In this document: one piece after another, positions 1 to 6,706 of the stretch
Layout: each line of letters begins with the position of its first letter
Position numbering within the stretch: position 1 is the first letter of the stretch
From: Baffinella frigidus
Taxonomy: Eukaryota; Cryptophyceae; Cryptomonadales; Baffinellaceae
Reading direction: 5' to 3'
Assembly (NCBI GenBank): GCA_026770585.1
Contig: MU646870.1
Location: forward strand, 156,559 to 168,280
Length of the DNA: 11,722 nt
Position numbers and translations under genes: made by a program
The notes under the pieces: model-generated
The model's database searches: none
What the model was told of the DNA's origin: nothing
What the model saw: the letters and a program-made list of their open reading frames with translations, nothing else

Positions 1-55
1 AGTCAGAGATTCCCGAAAGTCCCACGACGAGCAGCCCGCTTTCATCTGCGCAAAA

Positions 56-169
56 GTATTAATCAATTGCTTTTGGGGCAACGAAATTTACTACAAAACT
101 GGTCTACAATTACCTTTATGAGCTAATTAATTGTGTAGTAAATTTCGTTAACTAAAAACAATCAATTAG
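56..169. mobile_element. Hairpin element, copy A (diverged)
   Basis: An inverted repeat AACGAAATTTACTACA (80-95) / TGTAGTAAATTTCGTT (134-149) is extended outward by weaker complementary arms (about 61-78 and 150-168, containing ATCAATTG and CAATCAATT). The loop is more diverged than in the other copies, but the arms match the copy at 9384-9515 closely. A GT at 56-57 and an AG at 168-169 frame it (114 bases), so it could have served as an intron like the other copies. The open stretch upstream is too short to judge, and what follows is telomere-like repeat. Confidence 0.55.
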
Positions 170-170
170 G

Positions 171-249
171 GCTTAGGGTTTAGGGTTTGGGGTTTAGGGT
201 TTAGGGTTTAGGGTTTAGGGTTTAGGATTTAGGGTTTAGGGTTTAGGGG
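171..249 (+). repeat. TTTAGGG telomere-type tract
   Basis: About eleven 7-base units read GGGTTTA on the plus strand, with one GGGTTTG unit and one GGATTTA unit. This is the plant/green-algal telomere motif. The tract starts right after hairpin copy A and ends abruptly at unique GC-rich sequence near 250, so it is interstitial within this window. Confidence 0.85.
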
Positions 250-328
250 AAACCGGCCCCATGCGAGCGCCGGCGCCATAGAAGTGTGCACTCGAGACGA
301 TAAACAGCACGAACCGCGCGTCTGTGTA

Positions 329-552
329 ATCTCTGGTTTGGGGTTGGGGATTTGGGGTGTGGGGTTTAGGGTTTGGGGTCTGGGGTTTGGGGTCTGGGGT
401 TTCGTGTTTGGGGTGTGGGGTTTAGGGTTTGGGGTGTGGGGTTTGGGGTTTGGGGTTTGGGGTTTGGGGTTTGGGGTTTGGGGTTTGGGGTTTGGGGTTT
501 TGTGTTTTGTGTTTCGTGTTTGGGGTTTAGGGTTCAGAGTTTGGGGTTGAGG
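329..552 (+). repeat. Degenerate TTTGGGG/TTTAGGG tract
   Basis: G-rich repeat of GGGTTTGGGGT-type units, with a run of about nine TTTGGGG units at roughly 434-500 and interspersed GGGGTGT, GGGGTCT and TTTCGTG variants. Long open frames here only reflect the missing stop codons of a 7-base repeat (peptides of G, L, F, V and W) and are not a gene. The tract has strong G-quadruplex potential on the plus strand. Confidence 0.8.
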
Positions 553-555
553 GGG

Positions 556-875
556 AAAGACAATGCTTCCCAGGGGGGAGTTAATGATTTACAGGACGGG
601 GAGGATCGGCTGCACCTGGGAGTGAGTTTATCCGGGGGAACCTATTTTTCTTTCATTTGATGGCAACAACAATTACAACACAATTCGTTCTTATTAGTAA
701 TATCAAAGCATTTGTGTAGCCATCAAATGAAAGAAAAATAGGTTTCCCCGGATCAAAGTGTTGTTGGCTGAAGAAGTCTATGAGGGTATATCCTAGGCTT
801 TCACGAATAGGCGAATGGGCCTACGGTACAGGGGTGCCTCCAGGGTTGGTCGAAAATCGCTCTTGGAGTTTTCAG
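556..875 (+). CDS. Possible two-exon gene fragment around hairpin copy B
   Basis: Upstream of a consensus-like donor (GGGA then GTGAGT, GT at 622-623) there is an open stretch reading DNASQGGVNDLQDGEDRLHLG in its last 21 codons. If 622-758 is removed (AG at 757-758), the frame continues open from 759 for 39 codons, with peptides such as WLKKSMRVYPRLSRIGEW, up to a possible donor TTTTCAG/GTTGGT at 875. Product not recognised, with no domain or start codon identified. The competing frame after 758 reads LLAEEVYEGIS and then stops. Both exons are short, so this is a weak call that rests on the intron-like position of the element. Confidence 0.2.
630..753. mobile_element. Hairpin element, copy B, with 34-base arms
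   Basis: Arms 630-663 and 720-753 are complementary over 34 bases with one mismatch; the loop is 56 bases. The loop holds the family core (TTATTAGTAATATCAAAGCA, then TTTGTGTAG). The outer arms (around CCTATTTTTCTTTC) are unlike those of the other copies yet still complementary to each other. A GTGAGT donor lies 8 bases before the left arm and a CAAAG acceptor 5 bases after the right arm, giving a 137-base GT-AG interval (622-758). Confidence 0.75.
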
Positions 876-1142
876 GTTGGTATTAGACTCTCAAACGAGC
901 GGATGTGTTCCAGTATGTGATACACTCCGTGTAGAGAGTGTGTGACCTCTCTCATCGTGCCTGCTGAAATCGCTGAACCCCTAAACTCTAAACCCTAAAC
1001 CACAAGCCTCCGTGTGGTGTGGGGGGATTGCGTTCGTGGTAATATCAATACAGGTCAGTCGCATGAACGTACCCCTTTATGCAACCAACTTGACCCCCCC
1101 CCCCCCCTCTGCATGTTCTGCAGCGTGCACTGGCGTCCGAGT
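754..1142. other. No clear gene; short CCCTAAA fragment and poly-C
   Basis: Apart from the possible exon to 875, I see no coding signal. There is a short degenerate telomere-like stretch at about 976-1003 (CTAAACCCTAAACC) in C-rich polarity, opposite to the tracts at 171-552, and a run of about 15 C near 1094-1108. Confidence 0.5.
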
Positions 1143-1144
1143 GC

Positions 1145-1336
1145 TACAGTGGACCTACCCTAACACATACCCGTCGGGGCCGGACTGACTGAGTATGTGT
1201 GGAGGGTAGGTATGCGTTATGGTGTCCACCCTTCAGGCATACTTCCTTGCAGGGGGAAATCGGGGGCCGGCCGACGGAGTATGTGTGGAGGGTACGTATG
1301 TGTTACGGTAGCCTGTGTTAGGGTAGGTGGACTGTA
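1145..1336. mobile_element. TIR element flanked by TA
   Basis: Terminal inverted repeats 1143-1168 and 1314-1338 share GCTACAGT..ACCTACCC plus TAACACA (25 bases, two mismatches). The element is bounded by TA at 1145-1146 and 1335-1336. Inside, two direct copies of GAGTATGTGTGGAGGGTA (1191 and 1278, about 87 bases apart) lie next to GGGGCCGG sequences. No transposase is encoded, so this is a non-autonomous (MITE-type) element. The right TA is also the left TA of the next element. Confidence 0.6.
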
Positions 1337-1438
1337 GCTCTGCCTGAGTTAATCGGGCCTCCTATTCTCCTGTTTTGAGGTACACACCCGTCAACTTTCG
1401 GTGAGAAAAAAAAAGTCAACCTGACGGAGGCAGAGCTA
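1335..1438. mobile_element. TA/GCTCTG MITE, copy 1
   Basis: It begins TA-GCTCTGCCTGAGT and ends GACGGAGGCAGAGC-TA. The ends are the same GCTCTG(C/T)C inverted repeat seen at 2271-2425 and 7632-7750. The interior contains an A-rich run (about 1404-1414) flanked by inverted GTCAAC / GTTGAC-type words. TA on both sides fits a Tc1/mariner-like target duplication. No coding sequence. Confidence 0.6.
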
Positions 1439-1520
1439 TCGCAAAAAAATCAGCAGCCAGGAGTCGAGGAGGGCCACATGAGAATGCTGGAGGGGTCTAT
1501 TTAAAACCGAGATGTAGCCG

Positions 1521-1541
1521 TTGTGTAGTAACTTTCGTTGG
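1521..1541. repeat. Solo remnant of hairpin element arm
   Basis: TTGTGTAGTAACTTTCGTTG matches the right arm of the hairpin family (compare GTGTAGTAAATTTCGTT at 132-149). No matching left arm was found within about 150 bases, so it is probably a decayed or truncated copy. The surrounding 1440-1690 interval shows no gene. Confidence 0.45.
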
Positions 1542-1729
1542 ATTGGTCACGTAATCAGGCGAGATTAGTCCAGGCGCGAGGTTGGAAAACCCTATCCTGA
1601 TAAAAATATTTACAGCCCCACACGTAAATAGGCCCCTCTCGCTTTCTCGAGTTGGGGGGGGGGGGAGCACCTGTCGAAACTGAGGGTGTTGTTCAAGGCG
1701 GAGCTGACGCGCGTGTCCCCCCAGACTGC

Positions 1730-1975
1730 CCGCTCTCCTTCCAAGATTGGATGCCCCGCCGGTGAGACTTCTGCGCATTTTGAAGACACGGCTTTGGTGA
1801 GATCAACAGGGCCATTCGCGCATGTCCCACCACACTGTCCGCCCCTCTTCCAAGATTGGATGCCCTCCGGGTGAGACATCTGCGCGTTTTGAAGACACGG
1901 CTTTGGTGAGACCGACAGGGAAGACACGGCTTTGGTGAGATCAACAGAAGACTCGGCTCTGGCGAGATCAACAGG
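1730..1975. repeat. 109-bp tandem repeat with a 27-29-bp sub-repeat
   Basis: CCAAGATTGGATGCCC occurs at 1741 and 1850 (period 109), with both units continuing through GGTGAGAC and GAAGACACGGCTTTGGTGAG. The latter word recurs at 1782, 1891, 1920 and, mutated, 1947 (periods 29 and 27), usually followed by ATCAACAG. Frames on both strands stay open for a while because of the repetition (minus-strand peptides repeat GPVDLTKAVSS). No start, splice pattern or family supports a gene, so I treat it as a repeat. Confidence 0.7.
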
Positions 1976-2163
1976 GCCATTGCGTACCTCGCGAAACCTG
2001 TCTCTACCAGGACTAAGCGAGAGGTTGTCAACTGCCATGACAGGATGCTGGGAATCCAACAATTGAAGTGGATGTTTCCCAAAACCCGCTTTGACATTCA
2101 CAGTTTTTATGGCAAACACGTTTTCTCCCGCGGGCACCAGTTCACTAAAGGCTCCTCTCTCAA

Positions 2164-2648
2164 GGTCTGTCTCAGTCTATTTGGGCCACCAATTTGGTGG
2201 GCCCGGGCTCTTTTCCGTTCCAACGTTGACCAATTTGTACCGCCCACCCAGCATGTCAACTTGAGAATACTAGCTCTGTCCCAGTTCAATTTGGGCTCGT
2301 AGATAGAGTGCCCCCCCCGAAATTTCACAGGTGGGTTTTGACCCCCCCCCCATGAAATTCACCTGTGAAATTTCGGGGGGGGGGGCGAAATATCTACGAG
2401 CCCAAATTGAACTGGGACAGAGCTAGGAGGCGGGACGAGACGTTCCTTCGATAGGGTATCCTGACAATCATTTCGTGAGACACCCACAGGTGGATAGCCG
2501 ATAAAACCCTACGGTAGGCCACCCGTAGGGGCATAGGGTTGGTCCTACGGATATCAGGACCGATTCTAGTCTCAAGTTGACATGATGGGTGAAAGAGCCC
2601 GGGCTCACCAAATCGGTGATGGCAAATAGACTGATGAGACAGAGCTAG
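2164..2648. mobile_element. Outer fold-back element containing a nested hairpin
   Basis: The left arm (about 2166-2272) and right arm (about 2566-2647) are complementary in blocks: CTGTCTCA..AGTCTATTTG, ACCAATTTGGTG/ACCGATTTGGTG, GCCCGGGCTCTTT, and CATGTCAACTTGAGA. The right arm lacks about 35 bases present in the left arm and ends CAGAGCTA, the same terminus as the TA/GCTCTG family. The inner hairpin at 2271-2425 lies at the inner end of the left arm, so one element seems to have inserted into another. The interval 2430-2565 also holds a small inverted repeat (ACGGT/ACCCGT near 2508-2530). No gene seen. Confidence 0.65.
2271..2425. mobile_element. TA/GCTCTG MITE, copy 2 (long hairpin)
   Basis: Its ends are TAGCTCTGTCCCAGTTC and GAACTGGGACAGAGCTA. 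The complementary arms of about 65 bases run almost to the centre, including ATTTGGGCTCGTAGAT and GAAATTTCACAGGTG, with C-runs opposite G-runs. The loop is only a few bases around 2335-2350. The near-identity of the arms implies a recent origin or continuing arm correction. GGCTCGT just inside the terminus is shared with the copy at 7632-7750. Confidence 0.75.
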
Positions 2649-2669
2649 ACGTTCTTCACGTCTAGCTCT
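2641..2669. repeat. Short perfect hairpin
   Basis: AGAGCTAGACGT (2641-2652) and ACGTCTAGCTCT (2658-2669) form a 12-base perfect stem with a 5-base loop. It abuts the outer fold-back and shares its AGAGCTA terminus. It lies just downstream of the last visible minus-strand exon, so a role in RNA 3' structure is possible but unsupported. Confidence 0.45.
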
Positions 2670-2691
2670 ATTCCTCGTCTCTCGTCCTCAC

Positions 2692-3331
2692 CGGTCGACG
2701 AGACGGAGGTGCCAGTCTCGATGCGGATGGTGTTGATCCAGCGGTCCGTATAGGCCGCCGTGCCGATGCGCGTCAGGCTCACCTACACGCGGTGAGTCGT
2801 GTCAGCGAGAGATGGACGTGTCCCCAGTCCGATCAGAGCGAGAGAGGAGAGAGAGGTGGATGGGCCGCACCACAGCGCCCAGATCGAGCAGCATCCACCG
2901 ACTCCGATTCGGCTGGTCCGTCAGGTCCTTGAAAATGAAGGAGGAGTCTCCATCGACGAAGCGCGGCGTTCCGTAGCGAGCCCCCTGGAGAGCGTTTCGT
3001 GAGCGTTTGTTGGGTCACGGTGGGACAAGGGTCGACGCAGCGGGACTGGGGGCTGCGGGCTGGAGGGTACCAGCCGCAGAACGTTCTGCACCTTCTCCCT
3101 GCCGCTTGTGCCTTCGCCCCAGATGCACGACGCCACGCGCACCGTGGCCCCCTTCTCCTCCGTTGCGAAATTCTCATCCGTGTCCGACGGCGCTGCTAGA
3201 ATGTTCTCTTCTGAACAATTGATGTTTCTGGTTTCGGCGCCGCCGGTGCTCAGTTCGACGTCGTCGCCATCTGGCGTGAGTTTGAGGAAGGAGAGCGGGT
3301 CGAGGAGGGTGGATTGAGCGGAGCTTGCCAT
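2692..3331 (-). CDS. Intron-containing gene fragment, possible F5/8-type domain
   Basis: Minus strand, start ATG at 3331. Exon 1 (3331-3071) begins MASSAQSTLLDPLSFLKL and includes EKGATVRVASCIWGEGTSG. It can splice in phase 0 (CTG/GTACCC to CTCCAG/GGGG) to exon 2 (2984-2818), which carries YGTPRFVDGDSSF, RWMLLDLG and LLSRSDRTGD. A 40-base intron to exon 3 (2777-2692) would keep the frame (TRIGTAAYTDRWINTIRIE), followed by a good donor CG/GTGAGG. The W..LDLG motif followed by a R.D..GD-type strand resembles F5/8 type C (discoidin, galactose-binding-like) domains, but the match is short and unverified. The gene continues or decays beyond 2692; further exons were not found. No signal peptide or membrane segment is obvious. 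Confidence 0.45.
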
Positions 3332-3645
3332 CCTCCGGTAGCGCAAGAGCAGCCGGCGCGCTGCAGCTACTCAGAAGCCTACCCTGAAGCCGGCGCGTTG
3401 CAGCTACACGCCGGGCTTGCTCCTGCACCCTGGAGGCTACGACAAGGGATTATTCAGTTGAACCTATGGCTACGAACAAAACCCAAAATGGTCCACAAAA
3501 GTTGACAAAGTGACATTTGTGTCAACTTCTGTCAACTTTCATGTAAAGTTTCGAAACTTTTAATTCAAATCAAAATCCTCGACAAAATCAAAATACCGAG
3601 GGCCTTGTGAGCGCGCCCTCTGAGCCCGGCTCGCTGCGCTCCGCC
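3332..3645. promoter_or_regulatory. Divergent intergenic region
   Basis: It separates the minus-strand gene starting at 3331 from the plus-strand gene starting at 3646, so it could carry a bidirectional promoter; no TATA or other core element is convincing. Visible structure: AGCCGGCGCG(C/T)TGCAGCTAC repeated at 3351-3370 and 3388-3407 (period 37), an inverted relative of this at 5218-5240, and a GTTGACA/TGTCAAC fold-back with an extra GTCAAC copy at about 3500-3540. The promoter role is inference. Confidence 0.3.
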
Positions 3646-3992
3646 ATGTCGCGCCGTTCGCCTCCTCCGGTGGCCGGGCAGAGGTCGAGCTACGTGGAGG
3701 AGATGGCTCGCAAAACGTGGATGAAAAAGAAAGGTGCCTCACCGTATATCACCGAGAATTTGGGGTCCTGTGTTTGTAGACTGTCTGGGGCGGGAGTATG
3801 AGCAGCGACTAGTGATCGCGGTGTCGCTAGGGCCGCGTGTGCAGCATGGGCCAAGGAGCGGTCTCGCGCTCTTTTTGAAGGGCAGACGCTCAGACACGGT
3901 CCTCCGTCAGGGTGCAGAACGGGATACGAATCGCAGAGGCAGGATCCCTTTTCTGCCGTAGACAGGATCGCGGGGGTTCGTCCAGTGACGAG
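3646..3992 (+). CDS. Short-intron gene, unrecognised product, partial
   Basis: Exon A starts at ATG 3646 (MSRRSPPPVAG...SYVEEMARKTWMKKK) and ends at 3733 with donor AAAG/GTGCCT. Two readings follow. With acceptor TTTGTAG (3779), exon B reads CLGREYEQRLVIAVSLGPRVQ. With acceptor GAGCAG (3805), it reads ATSDRGVARAACAAWAKER, then SRALFEGQTLRHG and DPFSAVDRIAGVRPVTR, open to a strong donor GAG/GTAAGG at 3992. Both joins keep phase. I favour the second because it stays open to the strong donor without another intron. The first reaches a stop at 3959-3961 unless a further intron with a TTTTCTGCCGTAG acceptor is used. A later exon from 4069 is possible but short. No known domain recognised. Confidence 0.4.
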
Positions 3993-4275
3993 GTAAGGGC
4001 ATGTGCTCCGAAGTACGCGCGGGTGGATCGGGGTCTGGTTCGGATATCAAAGCTCGATTTCACCACAGAACGCACCACGACAGAACAACCACTACGAATT
4101 GGCAGCACTCACCATGTGTATGAGGGGCAGCCGTGCCATAGCAGCCGTGCGAAAGCCTGGGCTGTGAAGTGCGTGGGGCTGCGCCCGGGCCCAGTTCTGC
4201 GATCAAGCCCCTTCCGCCCCACAGCAGCCCCTGGGTTGGGTGCACCTGAAGACCGCGCCTCTCCACCAGCCACAT

Positions 4276-4388
4276 GAAGTGAACCAGATCGGGGTGGAGT
4301 TGGCTATTTCCCCTCCCCTGGGTACACGTCTGAGGTGTACCTCCTATGGAATTTACCACAGGGCAATCATCCCGATTTGGTCCACTTC
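4276..4388. repeat. Degenerate fold-back
   Basis: GAAGTGAACCAGATCGGG (4276-4293) is complementary to CCCGATTTGGTCCACTTC (4371-4388) with two mismatches. The spacer contains a small hairpin GGTACAC..GTGTACC (4321-4341). It resembles the other fold-backs in the window in size (about 110-130 bases) but shares no recognised termini with them. Confidence 0.45.
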
Positions 4389-4777
4389 GGGTGGGTGACA
4401 TGCACCCCAACGTTTCGGGCGCAGAGAAATCAGCGAGCGCGCCTCGGGAGGAGGACAGGGGGAAGCAGGACTGGGAGGAGCGCTCCGCGCCGCGCCACTC
4501 GCCCCCCCGCCCGGCCACTTCCTCTGCTCGCCCGGCGCCTCCCAAGCGAGATGACATGGATCGCATGTGCGTCCCCCCTCCCTCGCTTCCTCCCTCGACC
4601 CTGACCCGGCTTGCATTCGACACTGCTCTCTCGCTCCCTCGCCGCACTTCACTGCCAGGGCGGAGGTTTTGCATGAGCCAACTCAAGGCGAAAATCCATT
4701 TTCGAAGTACCCAATCTGGCAAGGGATTATTCAGAATGGGAGGCGTGGCCCCGAGGAGGCGAGCTCTTGCTTATTGA
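4346..4777 (+). CDS. Weak ORF, 143 codons, disordered
   Basis: Open from ATG 4346 to a stop at 4775-4777. The N-terminal half is polar and proline-rich (AEKSASAPREEDRGKQDWEE, PRPATSSARPAPPKRDDMD), followed by LPPSTLTRLAFDTALSLPRR and a basic C-terminus. Composition is compatible with a disordered protein, but the start lies inside the fold-back spacer and no family is recognised. A 220-codon frame on the opposite strand (4722-4060) overlaps it, so open length alone proves nothing here. Confidence 0.2.
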   Translation: MEFTTGQSSRFGPLRVGDMHPNVSGAEKSASAPREEDRGKQDWEERSAPRHSPPRPATSSARPAPPKRDDMDRMCVPPPSLPPSTLTRLAFDTALSLPRRTSLPGRRFCMSQLKAKIHFRSTQSGKGLFRMGGVAPRRRALAY

Positions 4778-4885
4778 CTTTTGAGGAGAGAAAACAGGGA
4801 ACATAATCAACTTTACACATAACCAATGGTCTGGAATTGGAGCCGTTGTCCCCTTGCACAGATCTTGACTGTGGGCCCTTTCAAA

Positions 4886-5028
4886 CACGTTTGAAAAGAC
4901 TACGGGCGAAGGCGAACTCCGATTTCGATTATCTCGACGATGATACCGAAACCTCAAGGCCGTTTCGGTATCATCGTCGAGATAATCGAAATTGGAGGTC
5001 GCCTTCGCTCGTAGTCTTTTCAAACGTG
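4886..5028. repeat. 143-bp near-perfect palindrome
   Basis: Arms 4886-4952 and 4962-5028 are each 67 bases, complementary with only about three mismatches, around a 9-base loop (CTCAAGGCC). The ends are CACGTTTGAAAAGACTAC / GTAGTCTTTTCAAACGTG. Both strands therefore read nearly the same peptide (RLRAKA followed by FDYLDDDTE). It shares no ends with the hairpin or TA families. It could be an inverted-duplication scar, a MITE or a small-RNA precursor; nothing in the sequence decides. Confidence 0.85.
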
Positions 5029-5357
5029 AAAAAGGCAAGACCTCATCTAACGTCTTCCCCTCGATTTCCCCTTGTTTATTTTTATTCCACGCCACCTAGT
5101 GTTGTATGAACCTCTGAATCTGGGTACCTCGTTTCTAAGTTGACATATTTTGTGGGTGAATTGACTTTGCCAAAATCTTTGGATTTGCAGTGCACTTCTG
5201 GAATCACGTCCAGGCTTGTAGCTGCAACACGCAGGCTTCAGCGTAGCGGGGATATCTCGCTAGGCTGGACGCTCTTGTGCAGCCCAAAGGACTCCCTGAC
5301 GCTCAGGGTTTCCCATCAATCTCATTCATAGCGGCACACCCCCCGCGCCGAAGTGAC
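5029..5357. other. No gene seen; dispersed repeat fragment
   Basis: No convincing exon. GTAGCTGCAACACGCAGGCTT at 5218-5238 is an inverted, about 85% similar relative of the 3380-3410 repeat; both give VAATRRLQ in one frame, on the plus strand here and on the minus strand there. Confidence 0.4.
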
Positions 5358-5482
5358 CACGCCAGAGGCCTCGAGGGAAACTGACGCCTTATCCACGCCA
5401 GATCTGGCGGCGTTGACTTAAGCATTCAGGGGATTTCCCCTGAAAGATGTCAAAAGTGGATGTTTCGAGCGCTCTGGCGTGG
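5358..5482. repeat. Fold-back with internal palindromes
   Basis: CCACGCCAGAGGCCTCGA (5358-5375) is complementary to TCGAGCGCTCTGGCGTGG (5465-5482) with two or three mismatches. Inside are a perfect palindrome CGCCAGATCTGGCG (about 5396-5409) and a hairpin TTCAGGGG ATTT CCCCTGAA (about 5426-5445). No protein is encoded. Confidence 0.5.
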
Positions 5483-5616
5483 GACGCTAATCGCGTGCTC
5501 TCGAACGCAGGCTGGACGCGGGAGCCAACTGGCTGGCGTCCTCAGGCGCCCCTATCCACTCAAACACCAACGGAGGCGGTTTCGCCTCTTCGTCATCCGG
5601 GTGGTTCGTGCCAGAA

Positions 5617-5805
5617 CCCTAAACCTTCTAAAACCAGAACCCTCAACCCTGAACCCTAAACCCTAAACCCTGAACCCTAAACCCTACACCCTAAACCCTA
5701 AAAACTAAACCCTACACCCTAAAACCTAAGCCCTAAACCCTAAACCCTAAACCCTAAACCCCAACCCCTAAACCCCAAACCCCAACCCCCAAACCCCGCC
5801 CCAGG
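5617..5805 (-). repeat. CCCTAAA telomere-like tract with variants
   Basis: CCCTAAA units mixed with CCCTGAA, CCCTACA and CCCCAAA (TTTAGGG on the minus strand). GC-rich flanks on both sides carry related words, GGTTCGTGCCAGAACCCT (about 5603-5620) and GGTCCGTGCCAAAACCCT (about 5912-5930), immediately before a repeat tract. Confidence 0.85.
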
Positions 5806-5831
5806 TTCGTCGGGCCAGCGGCGTCCCCGTC

Positions 5832-5897
5832 CACGAACGGACGCGTTTTCGCGGACGAGACTCCCACGAACAGTCGCGGTTTCCGGGACGAGACTCC
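5832..5897. repeat. 33-bp tandem duplication
   Basis: Two units (5832-5864, 5865-5897) each begin CACGAAC and end GGACGAGACTCC, with about seven differences in the middle. They lie in the GC-rich spacer between two telomere-like tracts. The reading is not convincing as protein. Confidence 0.6.
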
Positions 5898-5923
5898 GCC
5901 GCGGGACCATCCGGTCCGTGCCA

Positions 5924-6037
5924 AAACCCTACACCCTCAAAATTCCGAACCCTGAACCCTACACCCGCAACCCTAAAAAGTCAGAACCCTACACCCTACA
6001 CCCTACACCCTACAACCTACACCCTTAACCCTACACC
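5924..6037 (-). repeat. CCCTACA-rich telomere-like tract
   Basis: Degenerate start, then a homogeneous run of CCCTACA units at about 5983-6016, the first local expansion of that variant. The tract overlaps the end of the minus-strand frame at 6031. Confidence 0.8.
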
Positions 6038-6300
6038 CCCCGGCAGGCCCCCCCGGGGGGAGGGTACGGGGGGGGGTACAGTGGGCGCGCTGAAGACCTA
6101 GGGGGAGGGGGGGGAGGAGGGGGGGCGGGGTGGAGGAGTGCGGTGTCAGCAGCGCCCCGAAGGATGGACGTGAAGAGGGACGTGCCGTCAGCAGTCGCGT
6201 CCGCGGTGTACGGGGGGGCGCTGGGGGTCTCGTCCTTGAGGGACTCGGCGTTAAGGGAGTCGTGGAGCGGGAGCGCGTCTGGACACGACTGTGTGTCCAT
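6031..6300 (-). CDS. Small proline-rich protein exon, minus strand
   Basis: Reading from 6300 (ATG, directly after an AG at 6302-6301) gives MDTQSCPDALPLHDSLNAES, then LKDETPSAPPYTADATADGT, SLFTSILRGAADTALLHP, a proline run and a stop at 6033-6031. Codon third positions are almost all G or C, which supports coding. Either the ATG is the start, or the exon is internal: removing 6443-6301 (donor AAC/GTGAAA) joins it in phase 0 to an upstream open stretch ending PFGRLISYGN (6518-6444). The proline-rich tail runs into G/C-homopolymer and telomere-like sequence, so the true 3' end may differ; a splice donor at CCTAG/GTCTTC (near 6101) is possible. Product not recognised. Confidence 0.4.
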   Translation of the reverse strand: MDTQSCPDALPLHDSLNAESLKDETPSAPPYTADATADGTSLFTSILRGAADTALLHPAPPPPPPPPRSSARPLYPPPYPPPGGACRGV

Positions 6301-6316
6301 CTCCCCAATCCAATTT

Positions 6317-6449
6317 GGAAACGTTTTTATTTTTAGAAATGGACAACGCAATTTACTACACACCAAGGTCTTTACTAGTAATATTTAAAAAATCGTGTAG
6401 TAATTTTCATTGAAACCACTTTTTTAATTTGAAAACCTTTCACGTTTCC
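6317..6449. mobile_element. Hairpin element, copy C, possible intron on minus strand
   Basis: Inner inverted repeat CAACGCAATTTACTACAC (6344-6361) / GTGTAGTAATTTTCATTG (6395-6412), outer ends GGAAACGT (6317-6324) / ACGTTTCC (6442-6449). The loop carries the family core TTTACTAGTAATA. On the minus strand, GT at 6443-6442 and AG at 6302-6301 bound a 143-base interval containing the element, between open reading on both sides. The core reads in the plus orientation while the gene is on minus. Confidence 0.7.
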
Positions 6450-6500
6450 ATATGAAATCAGCCTTCCGAAGGGGATCAAATCCCCATTGCCCCCCGCACT

Positions 6501-6627
6501 TTCATTTCTGAACCAGCATCACTGTTAATGCCATGTTAGCTTTTGTGTGTGGTTGTTGGGGTTGTTGTTGCTATCTTGGGCATAAAACCCATGCCTAACA
6601 CAGCATCTGGTTCAGTGATATTCCGAA
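6501..6627. repeat. Degenerate fold-back
   Basis: TCATTTCTGAACCAG (6501-6515) is complementary, with an 11-base gap, to CTGGTTCAGTG..CCGAAATGA ending near 6627; TGTTAG/CTAACA words pair further in. Similar words (ACACAGCA..TTCCGAAATGA) recur at 6991-7018, suggesting a second partial copy. Confidence 0.4.
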
Positions 6628-6684
6628 ATGATCTTCGAAGACGGGTGTGCCGCTGTCGAGCCAACTCGGCACATATAAGACAGC

Positions 6685-6706
6685 CAGGACCGGGATTCCG
6701 GTCCTG
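6685..6706. repeat. Short perfect hairpin
   Basis: CAGGACCGG, 4-base loop, CCGGTCCTG. A CATATAA word lies about 10 bases upstream, but there is no nearby gene to make it a promoter. The interval 6707-7032 shows no convincing gene. Confidence 0.35.

Noticed and set aside
284-660. Two open frames of 88 and 95 codons in the G-rich tract
   Set aside because: Their peptides are the translation of a 7-base repeat (GFGVWGL-like); the open frame is a composition effect.
1610-2137. Minus-strand frame of 175 codons
   Set aside because: It runs through the 109-bp tandem repeat, which keeps it open; no splice pattern, family or codon bias supports it.
4060-4722. Minus-strand frame of 220 codons, the longest in this part of the window apart from 8256-8930
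   Set aside because: The nominal start is not ATG, it crosses a fold-back, the sequence looks like translated GC-rich spacer, and a plus-strand frame overlaps it. Not excluded, but unsupported.
6671-6706. CATATAA plus hairpin as a promoter or terminator
   Set aside because: No gene is placed appropriately on either side, and a single short word is expected by chance.
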